Shown here: piece after piece, positions 24,084 to 34,003 of the stretch | Position numbering within the stretch: position 1 is the stretch's first letter | Layout of the letters: every line of letters starts with the position of its first letter | Origin: a virus | Reading direction: 5' to 3' (one strand) | Length of the DNA stretch: 49,246 nt | IMG/VR virus record: IMGVR_UViG_3300028920_000009 | Coordinates: 1-49,246 of that record | Translations under genes and position numbers: made by a program | Notes under the pieces: model-generated | What the model saw: the letters and a program-made list of their open reading frames with translations, nothing else | The model's database searches: none | Told to the model about the DNA's origin: nothing

Positions 24084-27000
24084 TGCCTACACTGACTCCA
24101 GTTGATTTTGATCCGTTTGCGAAGAAGGAACAGGCCGCTGGTCCTAAGCTGACCCCTGTGGACTATGATCCTTTTGCCGCAAAGGTACAGCCCAAGGCGA
24201 GAGGTCCGCAGTTGACGCCAGTTGAGTACGATCCATTTAAGGCACAGCCTGCCCCGCAACCAGCACCTACGCCAGAACCCCAGCGCCCAGGCCTGTTCGA
24301 ATCCTTGGAAGCAGCCATTACTGATCCCACCCTGGCCAAGCAGCCTGCCTTTGATCCAGATGCGTTCCTGGCGGAAACCACTGGCCCTGATCTACCCGCT
24401 GTTGAACCACGTGGTCAGCTTGGTGCCGTGCGTAGTCGGGAGTCGCAGGTCTATAAGGATCTAATGGCCTTGCCGAATGAACATGGTTATCAACCGACGC
24501 CTGAAGAAATATCCATGGTATATGAACACGCCGTACAGCGTGGTGAAAAACGCCCACAAAACGAGTGGTGGGAGCAGATACGCCCTAAGACGCCACGCGA
24601 GGAACGCATGGCACTGCTGAAGAACATAGCCAAGCCGGGGTTCACGAGTACGATTGGTGCAGTTGCTGCACGGGCTGCGCGTGGTGTGGCTGAGTTGCTG
24701 GGTATTCCCCATGCTACGGCTAGACAAACCCAAGAGGCTATTGAACTGGGCAGGCAGTTACGGGTGGCCGACCACATGGCCAAAGGTGATTTCAAAACAG
24801 CAGCCAAGGAGACGCTGGCAACCACCGTACTGGACAGTGCCGCCAACCTGTGGATGATCCGCCAGCTTACCGGCATGCTTCCTGGTGCGGCCACCAGCAC
24901 AGGTGTTGGGTGGAAAGGTGGGGCTATTAAGACTATTCAACATGCCATGCGCGTTGCCGCTGTGCGAGCCGCCACTATTCCAGGATCTGCGCCAGATCGC
25001 GTCAAGGCGGCAGGTTGGGGATTCCTGTACATGGCTACCCCTGTGCTGTCGTCCTACGCACCGAGTAACCTGACGGCGGTTGGTGCGGACATCCTTCTGA
25101 ACTCTGGCGTGAGCGCGATCAAGGGTGAGCACCTACGGGCTATTGAGGATGCACAAGCGCAGGCCAAGCGGGACGGGAAAGAGAATGAGGCTTGGAAATA
25201 TGCAGTGATCAAGCTGGCCCCGATTGTAGGGTCCGACGTTGCGTACAGCTTGTTCACTCGTAGTGCGCGCGCGGGTAATGATCCGGCCCTGCTGCACCGC
25301 CAGATGCGGAAAGAGTTTGGTGCAGAGTTCGGTAGTGCCAAGGATATGATTGCTGAGATTGAGGCCACCCGCACACAAGCTCGCACCGAGCTAGCACCAG
25401 CCCGGGCAGCGGCTACAACCATTCCCAGCGAGGTTGGCAAGACGACTGCTGCACATGAGGCTGTGTCTGCCATGGTCGCGGGTGCGCCAAGGGAAGAGGC
25501 GGTACGTCTTGGACAAAAACGTATGCCAGCGCGACCTGAAGACCTTGCTGCCCAGGAAGCCACTCAGGCTACTGAGGCAACACGTGAGCGTGCTACTGGA
25601 TTGGAAACGGAGGCTTACGCCAGGGCAGAGACGCCTATCGAGCCTGGGCCTGTAAGTGAGGTGCCACGTGCCGAAGAAGTTGCACCGGAAGTTAGCCGCC
25701 CAAGCCCGAGCGAAGGGGTACAGCGGGAAGCGGCACAAGAAGTACGTGTACGGGACACTGCGGAAGCTGAAACAACGGCGGAAACGCAGCTGAGGGGATC
25801 GACCATTGGCGTGTTGGCCAGCACCATAGAGGACCAACTGGCAACCAATGCCGACAAGTACGGAACTGTACAAGCCAGGACCGGCAACCAGAACAAGGCT
25901 ATCCATGCGTTGGAACGATATGTTGGTGCTCCCGATGAGGCGATTAAGCGCCTGAAACTGGCGGTAACGCATGGACGTACTGATAGTTCTAGGGATTTCT
26001 CTCGTGCTGAAGCCGCAACGTACCTGTCGGTCCTGAGGCGGCATAGGAACAGGGTGAAGTCAGCCAGGGAGATGCCGGTACTCACGCGCCTGCAGGCCGA
26101 GTTCGGGCAACCGGGCGGGGAGGCGGACCCGGTGTTGCGTGGGTTCGATATAGCGCTTGACGAGGAGAAGTCACGCCGACAGGTGGCACCCGAAGACGTC
26201 AAGCCGGGAGAGTTCTTGGACGTGGACCGTAGCCTTTACGATGCCGAGGAACGCTCTGATGTGCCCGTGGGCCAACAGCATGCGCGTATCACACGTATTG
26301 ACAGGGACATCAAGTACGAGGTGGCCGAGGAGGTTCGCGGCTTGTTCGATGCGGCTGGGGTACGCCCCAAGGACATTGTGAACAACCCCGAGGCAGAGGC
26401 GCGTATCTTCAATTACCTGACGCGTGACGAGCGTGCTGCGAACATGACCGACCAAGAGGTGCGGTTGGCTGACGGTATCAGGGATATCTTCCGTAGGTAT
26501 GAACCGTTGGTGAAGCGTATCCGCCATGAACGGTGGATGCGCACGGGTGAGCTTTCGCCTGATGCCACCGAGAAGATGATGCAGGAAGGGCAGCGTATTC
26601 GTGATGAGGAAGGGCCAGCCGCCTATGATGCATGGTTGGATGCAGCACCGTTTGGTGTACGGGAACTGTACGCACCTACGCGGCATAGGGCCAATGAGCC
26701 TATCCGGCATGTTCTGCAACGTATGTTCGGCAGAGGCCAGACCAAGGTTCGTGAGGCTGAGGATGTATCGTATGACCCTGAGAATCCACTGATTGGTTCG
26801 CTGTACCGCTACATGCTCAAGAGCGAACGGATCATGCGGATGGAACCCGAACTGAAAGACCTGGAGAGCCTGTTCAAAGAGTCTGGCATGCAGCCCGGGT
26901 TGATGGGGCGATACTTTGACAACATGTATGGCACACGGGAACCGCTGAGCAAGGTGCAGAAGGTGGCTATGGGCGGCATGCGGCAGTTCTTCAGGGTCAA

Positions 27001-28405
27001 AATTCCGCAGTTGTTGCTGAAGTGGGGCATTCGCAACAGACTACAGAGCACAGCCTTTACATTGCCGAAAGTGTTCTCTCCGTTTGACCGTATATTTTGG
27101 CGCAATCTGCCTAAGATGTATAGCGCATGGACAGAAGCAGGTGGCACAAAGGCGATGTTGCAGCGCGTGTTGCCTGACCCGAAACTGCGGGATTATTATG
27201 CGCGGTATGTGTCCTCGCTGGATGCTGCCAGAACACATTTCTTCATGCAAGAATTCTCTGACTTTGACCCCATTCGTGGGTTGAACGGCATGCTGGACAC
27301 GATCTCTAAAGCGTATGGGTGGACCGACACGTGCAACCGATTGGAAACTTTTCTCTATGGGTATTCGTCATCCCAAGATGCGTTGTCGCGCTATCAGGCT
27401 AATCCAACGAAACGCAACTGGAAACGCTTTCTTGGCGTTACTGGTGCACGGTTTGCACCGCTGACAGAACAGCAGCAGATAGCGCGGCTGGTGGATGCGG
27501 GCAACCTTCAGGAAGCTAGCTTTATTGCCGCCAAACGCTTGGCAGACTCTACGCAGTTCCGGTACCCACGTAGCGAGCGTGGGTTGCTGTTCCAGAAGGT
27601 TGGATCGCCGGGGCATGTTGCTGTTCCCATTGCGACGTTCTGGAAGGGTACATTGCAGAACCTATGGAAAGATGGGTTACAACCAGTGATGCGAGGGTTA
27701 AAGGCCGAGGCGATGCATCGTGGTACGCCGTGGACGCTTAATCGCGCCATGGGCGGTGCTGCCCATTTGTTGGGTTGGTATGGGGCATCCTTGGCGGTAA
27801 ACCAAGTCATGGAAGAAGTGTACGGCATTGATGAAGGCACCTATGGCTTAGGGATTCTACGGTATACGCCGGGTGGGCCAGTGATTGAGGCTTGGCGTAG
27901 AGCTTCAACGGCTGTGTGGGGTGCTATGACGGGAGAAAAGGGCAAGCTCAACAAGCTCATTTCTGTCGCAGACGACCTTGGGCGGGGTTTCCTGCCGTTT
28001 TACCATGTGATCACAAGGTGGTGGGAGTCTGCCTCTGGACGTGATCGCGTTGGCCCCCTGAAGGAAATGAAGCGCGTTGCGGATGATTGGTTGGCCAAAC
28101 AGGCTGGCGAACTGCCGCCACGCGATAAGCGCAGGTGGGTAGAGCGTACTGGCTTGGAAATGGTTCAGCGTGTTTTTCTGGATGGTGCATGGAACAGCCG
28201 CAAGGACGATGTGGCCGATGCGTACTATAAGGCACTCACCGAGGAGAACCCCGAGAAACGCGAACACCGCTGGAGTCAGCTTGAAGAGGAATTACGCAAG
28301 TATCCCGTATCCACAGCCCGTAAGGATATCCCGAGAACGGCAGAGAATATCGAGGCACTGGTGCCTGGAATAAACAGAGACATTGGCGACCCGTCAAGGA
28401 GATAG
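24083..28405 (+). CDS. Very large internal virion / ejection protein (1440 aa)
   Basis: The N-terminus has three copies of LTP-V-D/E-Y/F-DPF (residues 4-12, 23-31, 44-52) followed by a Pro-rich linker, a likely binding tag. The middle has hydrophobic and amphipathic helices (VAARAARGVAELLGI, LWMIRQLTGMLPGAATSTGV), a long Ala/Glu-rich stretch (residues 430-600), and the C-terminal 500 residues hold Arg/Lys-rich helical domains with a possible membrane segment (LNRAMGGAAHLLGWYGASLAV). Size and amphipathic character fit the large podovirus proteins that are ejected to form a channel through the host envelope. No enzymatic motif recognised. Confidence 0.6.
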   Translation: MPTLTPVDFDPFAKKEQAAGPKLTPVDYDPFAAKVQPKARGPQLTPVEYDPFKAQPAPQPAPTPEPQRPGLFESLEAAITDPTLAKQPAFDPDAFLAETTGPDLPAVEPRGQLGAVRSRESQVYKDLMALPNEHGYQPTPEEISMVYEHAVQRGEKRPQNEWWEQIRPKTPREERMALLKNIAKPGFTSTIGAVAARAARGVAELLGIPHATARQTQEAIELGRQLRVADHMAKGDFKTAAKETLATTVLDSAANLWMIRQLTGMLPGAATSTGVGWKGGAIKTIQHAMRVAAVRAATIPGSAPDRVKAAGWGFLYMATPVLSSYAPSNLTAVGADILLNSGVSAIKGEHLRAIEDAQAQAKRDGKENEAWKYAVIKLAPIVGSDVAYSLFTRSARAGNDPALLHRQMRKEFGAEFGSAKDMIAEIEATRTQARTELAPARAAATTIPSEVGKTTAAHEAVSAMVAGAPREEAVRLGQKRMPARPEDLAAQEATQATEATRERATGLETEAYARAETPIEPGPVSEVPRAEEVAPEVSRPSPSEGVQREAAQEVRVRDTAEAETTAETQLRGSTIGVLASTIEDQLATNADKYGTVQARTGNQNKAIHALERYVGAPDEAIKRLKLAVTHGRTDSSRDFSRAEAATYLSVLRRHRNRVKSAREMPVLTRLQAEFGQPGGEADPVLRGFDIALDEEKSRRQVAPEDVKPGEFLDVDRSLYDAEERSDVPVGQQHARITRIDRDIKYEVAEEVRGLFDAAGVRPKDIVNNPEAEARIFNYLTRDERAANMTDQEVRLADGIRDIFRRYEPLVKRIRHERWMRTGELSPDATEKMMQEGQRIRDEEGPAAYDAWLDAAPFGVRELYAPTRHRANEPIRHVLQRMFGRGQTKVREAEDVSYDPENPLIGSLYRYMLKSERIMRMEPELKDLESLFKESGMQPGLMGRYFDNMYGTREPLSKVQKVAMGGMRQFFRVKIPQLLLKWGIRNRLQSTAFTLPKVFSPFDRIFWRNLPKMYSAWTEAGGTKAMLQRVLPDPKLRDYYARYVSSLDAARTHFFMQEFSDFDPIRGLNGMLDTISKAYGWTDTCNRLETFLYGYSSSQDALSRYQANPTKRNWKRFLGVTGARFAPLTEQQQIARLVDAGNLQEASFIAAKRLADSTQFRYPRSERGLLFQKVGSPGHVAVPIATFWKGTLQNLWKDGLQPVMRGLKAEAMHRGTPWTLNRAMGGAAHLLGWYGASLAVNQVMEEVYGIDEGTYGLGILRYTPGGPVIEAWRRASTAVWGAMTGEKGKLNKLISVADDLGRGFLPFYHVITRWWESASGRDRVGPLKEMKRVADDWLAKQAGELPPRDKRRWVERTGLEMVQRVFLDGAWNSRKDDVADAYYKALTEENPEKREHRWSQLEEELRKYPVSTARKDIPRTAENIEALVPGINRDIGDPSRR

Positions 28406-28410
28406 CGCAA

Positions 28411-30960
28411 ATGAGACGCCTACTGATACTAACCGTCTGCCTGCTGGCTGGGCTGGCGTATGGGTGGATTCCGCAGACCAACACGACGACCTATCTGACC
28501 ACAGAGGCTGACGGGGACTGGGACCAGTTCAGGTTCACCATAGTCAACGACAACGATCAGGTGTTTGTGTTTGGTGGTGACGCTGACGTGACTGGGTACG
28601 GGATCTATCTGAGATTTTCTGATGGGCCCAGCACAGAAGATACCGCGTACCTTACGTTGGACACCAACAGCGCGATCACGATCAGCACCACGAATATCAC
28701 GTGTTCGATGGTCAGCACGAACGTACCGCCTCCGCGCGCGTACTTTGTGGAACTACTCGCATACACGGGCACAGGCAACACGACCAAGTACCGAACGCTC
28801 GCGCAGGGCAAGGTAAACACCGTGTGGTCTGCCTTGGCGCAAACCAACACATGGGCGCAAGGTGCGTTGCCTACCTATATGAGTAGTAGCTATTTCACGC
28901 AAGACGGTGGATTCCTTGTCGGGATGGGATCCGGCACATATCAAGAAGAAACCGGTACGGTTGCCAGGGCCAGCATTGGGGCGGCCGCGGCGACCGACGT
29001 AACGGCGCTACAGACGGCGACCAATGCGATGACAGGTCGTATCGGCGACAACGAAACGGCAACGAATGCCATCACCGTGCGCGTAACGGCAAACGAGACC
29101 GCAACAAACGCACTTACCACTCGTGTCGGGACGCTTGAGACAAATACGAATACGCTGGACACCGCTATTGACACGTTGGAAACGGCAACAAACGCGATTA
29201 CGGTTAGGGTGGGGGCACTGGAGACAAACACTAACACTTTGGATTCGGCAGTGACTGACCTGGAGACGGCGACGAACGCGATCACCGACAGGGTGACGGC
29301 CAACGAGACGGCTACGAACGCGCTTACAGACAGAGTGACGGATAACGAGACCGCGACCAATGCGATCACCGACCGGGTGAGCGATTTGGAAACAGCGACA
29401 AACGCAAACGCGCAACTGACGATTGATGATGTCTTGGCCAACGGCGGCACCACAGGTCGGGACATGATCCGCACGAACGGCAGCCAGACCATCTGGACCG
29501 GCATCGTCAACAGCAGCGGCAAGCAGCTCGGCTGGGCAGGTATGACCGACAACGGCAACATGGCCACAAATTGGATATCGGTGTACAACAGTGATTCCGG
29601 CGATTATATCAACTGGCATTTCTGGACGGAGGTACCTGGCGGGATCGACGTTGACTATTTCTACCTGGGTTCCTATGACGCCAAGAGGGGAATCATCCCC
29701 GCCGTGAGCAACGACCTATGGCTCGGATCCGATGATTATCCGTTCGCGGGTGCTTATATCGAGGACGGGTCGGGGATCAAAGACATTGCGACGCTGAACA
29801 CGGCGACGAACGCAATTGCGATACGGGTCGGAACACTTGAGACAAACACGAACAGTTTGGATACGGCTATTGGAACGTTGGAGACAGCGACGAACGCGAT
29901 CACTGCCAGGGTGACGGCCAACGAGACAGCGACGAACGCGATCACCGATCGGGTGGTAACACTTGAGGCGTTTGACCTGGATGATGTACTCGCCAACGGC
30001 GGCACCACAGGCCGCGACATGATCCGCACGAACGGCAGCCAGACCATCTGGACCGGCATCGTCAACAGCAGCGGCAAGCAGCTCGGCTGGGCATGTATGA
30101 CCGACAACGGCAACATGGCCACAAATTGGATATCGGTGTACAACAGTGATTCCGGCGATTATATCAACTGGCATTTCTGGACGGAGGTACCTGGCGGGAT
30201 CGACGTTGACTATTTCTACCTGGGTTCCTATGACGCCAAGAGGGGAATCATCCCCGCCGTGAGCAACGACCTATGGCTCGGATCCGATGATTATCCGTTC
30301 GCGGGTGCTTATATCGAGGACGGGTCGGGGATCAAAGACATTGCGACGCTGAACACGGCGACGAATGCGATCACTGACCGTGTGACGGCTAACGAGACGG
30401 CGACGAATGCCATCACCGACCGGGTCGACGCCCTGGAATCCAACACAAACACACTTGATACTGCGGTGACCGATCTACAGACCGCAACCAATGCGTTGGA
30501 TTCCGGGAAGCAGGATGTTGACGCCGACCTGACTGCGCTTGCTGTGTATGACGGCTGTGGGAATGCGTTCACAAATTTTGGGTCTATCCAGGTCAATGGC
30601 AATATCAGCGGTGAACTACCTATCACTCTCGATACGGACAACACCGTGACGTTGGTGGCAGAGGATTGTCGTGGCAAGCTGCGTATCAACAATGATGACG
30701 ATGCCATTGACTACACGTTGCCGACGGCCGAAGCGGGGTTGGTTGTTTCTTTTGGCAATCATCTCTACGCGCAGATAATTACGGTGGATGCGGCGGCGGG
30801 GGATATCATCATCCTTAACGATGGGACTGCACTAGACGCAGCCGATGCTGCCGATTCGTCTGGTGCTGCTGACGACAAGGGGACGTTTATTGCGGTTGAT
30901 GATACATATTGGATAATTTGGGGCGAACAAAACGAATGGGTCGACGGAGACGCGGACTAA
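28411..30960 (+). CDS. Signal-bearing trimeric-fibre-like protein with duplicated domain (849 aa)
   Basis: Starts with a Sec-type signal (MRRLLILTVCLLAGLAYG). A beta-rich head follows. Residues 190-335 hold a coiled coil of repeated ATNAITDRV, TANETATNAL and LETNTNTLDTAI units, typical of trimeric fibres. Residues 339-467 and 524-652 are near-identical copies of one beta domain (129 residues), separated by more coiled coil. The end is a beta-helix-like cap (GELPITLDTDNTVTLVAED). The duplicated DNA is 29425-29810 and 29980-30365. A receptor-binding fibre with an export signal is unusual. The signal may be a membrane-targeting device or an artefact of start choice. Confidence 0.65.
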   Translation: MRRLLILTVCLLAGLAYGWIPQTNTTTYLTTEADGDWDQFRFTIVNDNDQVFVFGGDADVTGYGIYLRFSDGPSTEDTAYLTLDTNSAITISTTNITCSMVSTNVPPPRAYFVELLAYTGTGNTTKYRTLAQGKVNTVWSALAQTNTWAQGALPTYMSSSYFTQDGGFLVGMGSGTYQEETGTVARASIGAAAATDVTALQTATNAMTGRIGDNETATNAITVRVTANETATNALTTRVGTLETNTNTLDTAIDTLETATNAITVRVGALETNTNTLDSAVTDLETATNAITDRVTANETATNALTDRVTDNETATNAITDRVSDLETATNANAQLTIDDVLANGGTTGRDMIRTNGSQTIWTGIVNSSGKQLGWAGMTDNGNMATNWISVYNSDSGDYINWHFWTEVPGGIDVDYFYLGSYDAKRGIIPAVSNDLWLGSDDYPFAGAYIEDGSGIKDIATLNTATNAIAIRVGTLETNTNSLDTAIGTLETATNAITARVTANETATNAITDRVVTLEAFDLDDVLANGGTTGRDMIRTNGSQTIWTGIVNSSGKQLGWACMTDNGNMATNWISVYNSDSGDYINWHFWTEVPGGIDVDYFYLGSYDAKRGIIPAVSNDLWLGSDDYPFAGAYIEDGSGIKDIATLNTATNAITDRVTANETATNAITDRVDALESNTNTLDTAVTDLQTATNALDSGKQDVDADLTALAVYDGCGNAFTNFGSIQVNGNISGELPITLDTDNTVTLVAEDCRGKLRINNDDDAIDYTLPTAEAGLVVSFGNHLYAQIITVDAAAGDIIILNDGTALDAADAADSSGAADDKGTFIAVDDTYWIIWGEQNEWVDGDAD
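29425..29810 (+). repeat. 386-bp duplication in fibre gene, copy 1 (copy 2 at 29980-30365)
   Basis: The two copies differ at about six positions I can see and lie 555 bp apart (a multiple of three). They encode the same 129-residue domain twice. Most differences are near the 5-prime end, and one is Gly to Cys. Confidence 0.9.
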
Positions 30961-32411
30961 TGCGTTGGCTATTATTGTTTATGTTGTTGCCGTATGCTTG
31001 TTTTGGTATAGCCGGATCGGGCCTTGTCCATTGGCATACCGGCCCCGGCATTGCCGACGCAACCCCCTACCCGCCCGCGACCAACAACCTGATCGGGGAC
31101 TGGGCGTTTGACGACTTGGCGGGCTACACGCGTAACTACGGCACCTCTGGGGACAACAAGGGGAAGCTGGAGGACACCACCAAGGTCGAGTGGGCGACAA
31201 ACGCACCTGCCGGTTGGCCTGCCGGATCAATGTATTTCAACCAAGTGGATCACAACACAGCGGTGCTAACCGAAAACACACTTAGCATAACTGGAGCACC
31301 AGCCATTTCGGGTATGCAGTGGATATGGGCCTACGAGGGTTACCCCACGTGGGCGTACGAAATGAATACTGGGGGAGGCCAGCGGTTTCAGCTCCAGGTT
31401 GTTCCACCGGACAAGTTCCGGTTGGCGATTGGAGGCAGTTACTCTCAGTGGGCAACAACTGCGAGCACTGGTCAATGGGTCCATGTAGCATGGTCTCTGG
31501 CTGCGGGTGATGCCGTCTCTAATGCCAACTTTTGGGTGGACGGTGACCTTAAGCCACTCAATGCTGCTACATCCGGGGCAAACACGCTGAACCTGCTAAA
31601 TTCCAAAATATACATGGGCAACAACTACAGTATGGGCACATCCGGGCCGCATTCTTGGCTCAAAGACCAGTGGTTCGCGACCAATGTTGTATGGACGCAC
31701 GCGCAAGTCACCAACTACTACAGGAGCCAGGTCGCTCCACCCACGACCGGTAGCGTTGTGATCTGGCCGTGCACAAACCACGTTTATATGTTCTCGCAGG
31801 ACGACTCCACCGCAGGCAACGACATCGACATCAACCTCTACACCTCCCACGAGCCAACATGGGACTCCGATGCAGGCTGGGACGGCAGCTATGACTTCGA
31901 CGGCACATCCGACTTTATGTGGTTCACCAATGACCTACCCACAAACTTCCCCTGGTCCGTTGCAGGCTGGTTCCGCGCAGAAGGAAGCAGCTTCAACGGC
32001 ACAATGTTTAGCCTGTCGGATGAGGGCGAAGCCAATGTTTACTACTGCCTTTCATGGGACGCGACAAAAAAGATCGAGTTGTTGCTCAACAACGGTGCAT
32101 CAGCCTACAACGTCGACGGGAGCAGCACGCTCCAAACCAACACGTGGTACCACGGTGCGCTCGTCGCACTCAACTCGACCAACTGGACCGTCTACGTCAA
32201 CGGAGCTGTGGAGCTCACATCCTACAGCAACCACACATGGGCCGCTGGCGTGGATCGCGGCGGGTTTGGCGCAGTCGTGCGCGGCACAGAATTTGACTGG
32301 TTCAGCGGCAAGCTCGATGAGTGGCAGCTCTACGAAAACATCGCGCTCTCCCAATCGCAAATCACCAACGATCTTTTCGAGGCGGCCAAGACCAACTTCC
32401 CTGGGTACTGA
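30960..32411 (+). CDS. Exported protein with two LamG-like domains (483 aa)
   Basis: The TAATG overlap couples it to the fibre gene. Signal-like start MRWLLLFMLLPYACFGIAG. Two concanavalin A/LamG-like units at about 40-260 and 265-480, each with the LamG pattern (GDWAFDD, WVHVAWSL, FWVDGDLKPL; YDFDGTSDFMWF, NWTVYVNGAVEL, FSGKLDEWQLY). LamG domains bind glycans and are frequent in phage receptor-binding and capsid fibres. It probably recognises host surface polysaccharide. Confidence 0.65.
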   Translation: MRWLLLFMLLPYACFGIAGSGLVHWHTGPGIADATPYPPATNNLIGDWAFDDLAGYTRNYGTSGDNKGKLEDTTKVEWATNAPAGWPAGSMYFNQVDHNTAVLTENTLSITGAPAISGMQWIWAYEGYPTWAYEMNTGGGQRFQLQVVPPDKFRLAIGGSYSQWATTASTGQWVHVAWSLAAGDAVSNANFWVDGDLKPLNAATSGANTLNLLNSKIYMGNNYSMGTSGPHSWLKDQWFATNVVWTHAQVTNYYRSQVAPPTTGSVVIWPCTNHVYMFSQDDSTAGNDIDINLYTSHEPTWDSDAGWDGSYDFDGTSDFMWFTNDLPTNFPWSVAGWFRAEGSSFNGTMFSLSDEGEANVYYCLSWDATKKIELLLNNGASAYNVDGSSTLQTNTWYHGALVALNSTNWTVYVNGAVELTSYSNHTWAAGVDRGGFGAVVRGTEFDWFSGKLDEWQLYENIALSQSQITNDLFEAAKTNFPGY

Positions 32412-32412
32412 C

Positions 32413-32907
32413 ATGCAAAGACTGATGACAATCTGTTTCGTGATGTTGCTCGCGACATCCGCACTTGGCGGATGGCCTGACTACAAGTACACGATCATCG
32501 CCGCGAAACATACTGAGCTGACGCAGGCCAAAGCCGAGGCGTTGGCCGCGAAGATCCTCGCGCTTGGTACCAAGCATCCCGACCACATCCAGGACCGCGA
32601 TGCCGTCATCCAGCGAATCATCGACAGTGCCGTCCGCTGCACACACACGCCGACCGGGGACAAGTGGGATGTGTTGTTTTACTCGACCCGCCACCTGTTC
32701 GGCTCGATCATTGGCTCACGTGCTGCACGGCGCGGAGAGGTCAACGGGCAAACGATCCCGAAAGAAACGCTGCTCGCATACAAGTCGCAACTCGAAGCAG
32801 CCGTGGCAAACCTGAGCGTAACGCTGGACATCCCATCGCTGACTATCCAGTGGTACGCAAGCCCCGCGGCAGCACTGACAAAGAACAACATGACGGTGGA
32901 CCTATGA
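32413..32907 (+). CDS. Exported hypothetical protein (164 aa)
   Basis: Begins MQRLMTICFVMLLATSALGGWP, a signal peptide with a possible A-x-G cleavage site. The mature part is helical (TQAKAEALAAKILAL, DRDAVIQRIIDSAVR, YKSQLEAAVANLSVTL). No lysozyme or amidase motif is visible. Position between the LamG protein and a lipoprotein is compatible with a lysis or envelope role. Confidence 0.55.
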   Translation: MQRLMTICFVMLLATSALGGWPDYKYTIIAAKHTELTQAKAEALAAKILALGTKHPDHIQDRDAVIQRIIDSAVRCTHTPTGDKWDVLFYSTRHLFGSIIGSRAARRGEVNGQTIPKETLLAYKSQLEAAVANLSVTLDIPSLTIQWYASPAAALTKNNMTVDL

Positions 32908-33428
32908 GAACAAACCTGTTGATAACGATGGCCGGACTGGTACTGCTAGGCATTGCGGTGATGTGGTTGATGTCCGGGTGCGAGCACATTCCCCTCAAGT
33001 GGATCCAAGAACATTTTCCCGGCGACGGCGCGGGGCAGGCGGTTGACGCTACAACCAGCGACACGACTCCTCCGCTGGTGCCCGAGCAACCCTCGGCACC
33101 GGTACCACAGCCTGACCCCGCGCCCGAACCGCCACCGGTCCCGGAACCGGATCCGGTCAGCGTACCCGGTGGACCGGTACCCGACTACCTGCGCTTGGAT
33201 ATTCGCGGCAACATCATCCGATCAAAGTGGGCTGGATGGAACGAGGTGACAGGCGTTGTTTTGTACGTGGACCGAATCGCCATGCTTCAGGACTTTGTGT
33301 TCGAGCACTGTGAGAAAGTCGGCCCCGGCCGGTGGCGGTTCCAAACGCCGATGACAAAGTCGATGTACCTGGGCTGGCGGTATTGCGGCAGGCGGGAGGC
33401 GCGGTCATTAGCACCGTACGTCAACTAG
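32904..33428 (+). CDS. Putative lipoprotein with Pro-rich spacer (174 aa)
   Basis: ATG 32904 overlaps the previous TGA. Residues 1-25 are a hydrophobic signal ending in LMSGCEH, a plausible lipobox (S-G-C). A Pro/Glu/Asp-rich spacer (residues 55-95, PQPDPAPEPPPVPEPDP) leads to a C-terminal beta-rich domain of about 75 residues with GWRYCGRRE. The long Pro linker, lipid anchor and place near lysis genes fit an outer-membrane spanin-like or surface protein, though the C-terminal domain is larger than in o-spanins. Confidence 0.6.
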   Translation: MRTNLLITMAGLVLLGIAVMWLMSGCEHIPLKWIQEHFPGDGAGQAVDATTSDTTPPLVPEQPSAPVPQPDPAPEPPPVPEPDPVSVPGGPVPDYLRLDIRGNIIRSKWAGWNEVTGVVLYVDRIAMLQDFVFEHCEKVGPGRWRFQTPMTKSMYLGWRYCGRREARSLAPYVN

Positions 33429-33493
33429 TGGATGCCATCTGTGGATCGTTTTTTTCTTGTGCTGGTCGGTCGCGAGGAAATTGTGGATAGGCA

Positions 33494-34003
33494 ATGAACA
33501 TCGGTAAATGGTTTCGGCGATGGTTTGGCGAGCGGCCCACGTGGACCGAGACGATGCGGCGCGGTGTGTCGGTTCCTGCAATGCGCGAGGCGATTCTCGA
33601 CTATGCGCCGGCAGCCGGATGGGAAGCGCAGTGTGCCAGGTTCCAAGAGTTGATGATGGATGCGTGCCGGGAAAAGGGGTGGGACTGTCATTGGGTCAAC
33701 TTATACTATATGCGCAAGGTCCGGCTGTGGGACGATTGGTGGCAGCGCAAACCGCACAGCGAGCAGATCGGGCACGGCATCGTCATCGGAGAGATTGCCG
33801 GCCACTGGTGGGCGGCGGGACCAAGATTTTACTTCGACGAGGATCACACGAGCCGCAGCGAGTTGCTGAAGGCCGTATGCTGGATGCTCTCGCAGCGGGA
33901 CAATCGACACTACGACACGCAAGAGAACATTATCGCGGCCAAACATCGCGCGGACGAGCTGCGAATTTTGCTCGAGCATAAAAAGGGGCGGGGCAATGGG
34001 TGA
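33494..34003 (+). CDS. Late hypothetical protein (169 aa), possible lysis gene
   Basis: The ATG at 33494 has no strong Shine-Dalgarno (GAGGAAATTGTGGATAGGCA upstream). The protein is Trp-rich and basic at the start (MNIGKWFRRWFGERP), with a C-terminal helix (HRADELRILLEHKK). I see no known endolysin catalytic motif, yet it sits where an endolysin would be expected, before the holin-like gene. The region HWVNLYYMRKVRLWDDWW may bind membranes. Confidence 0.5.
   Translation: MNIGKWFRRWFGERPTWTETMRRGVSVPAMREAILDYAPAAGWEAQCARFQELMMDACREKGWDCHWVNLYYMRKVRLWDDWWQRKPHSEQIGHGIVIGEIAGHWWAAGPRFYFDEDHTSRSELLKAVCWMLSQRDNRHYDTQENIIAAKHRADELRILLEHKKGRGNG

Noticed and set aside
29425-30365. Diversity-generating retroelement variable repeats in the fibre gene
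   Set aside because: No reverse transcriptase is encoded, and the differences are few and not restricted to adenines.
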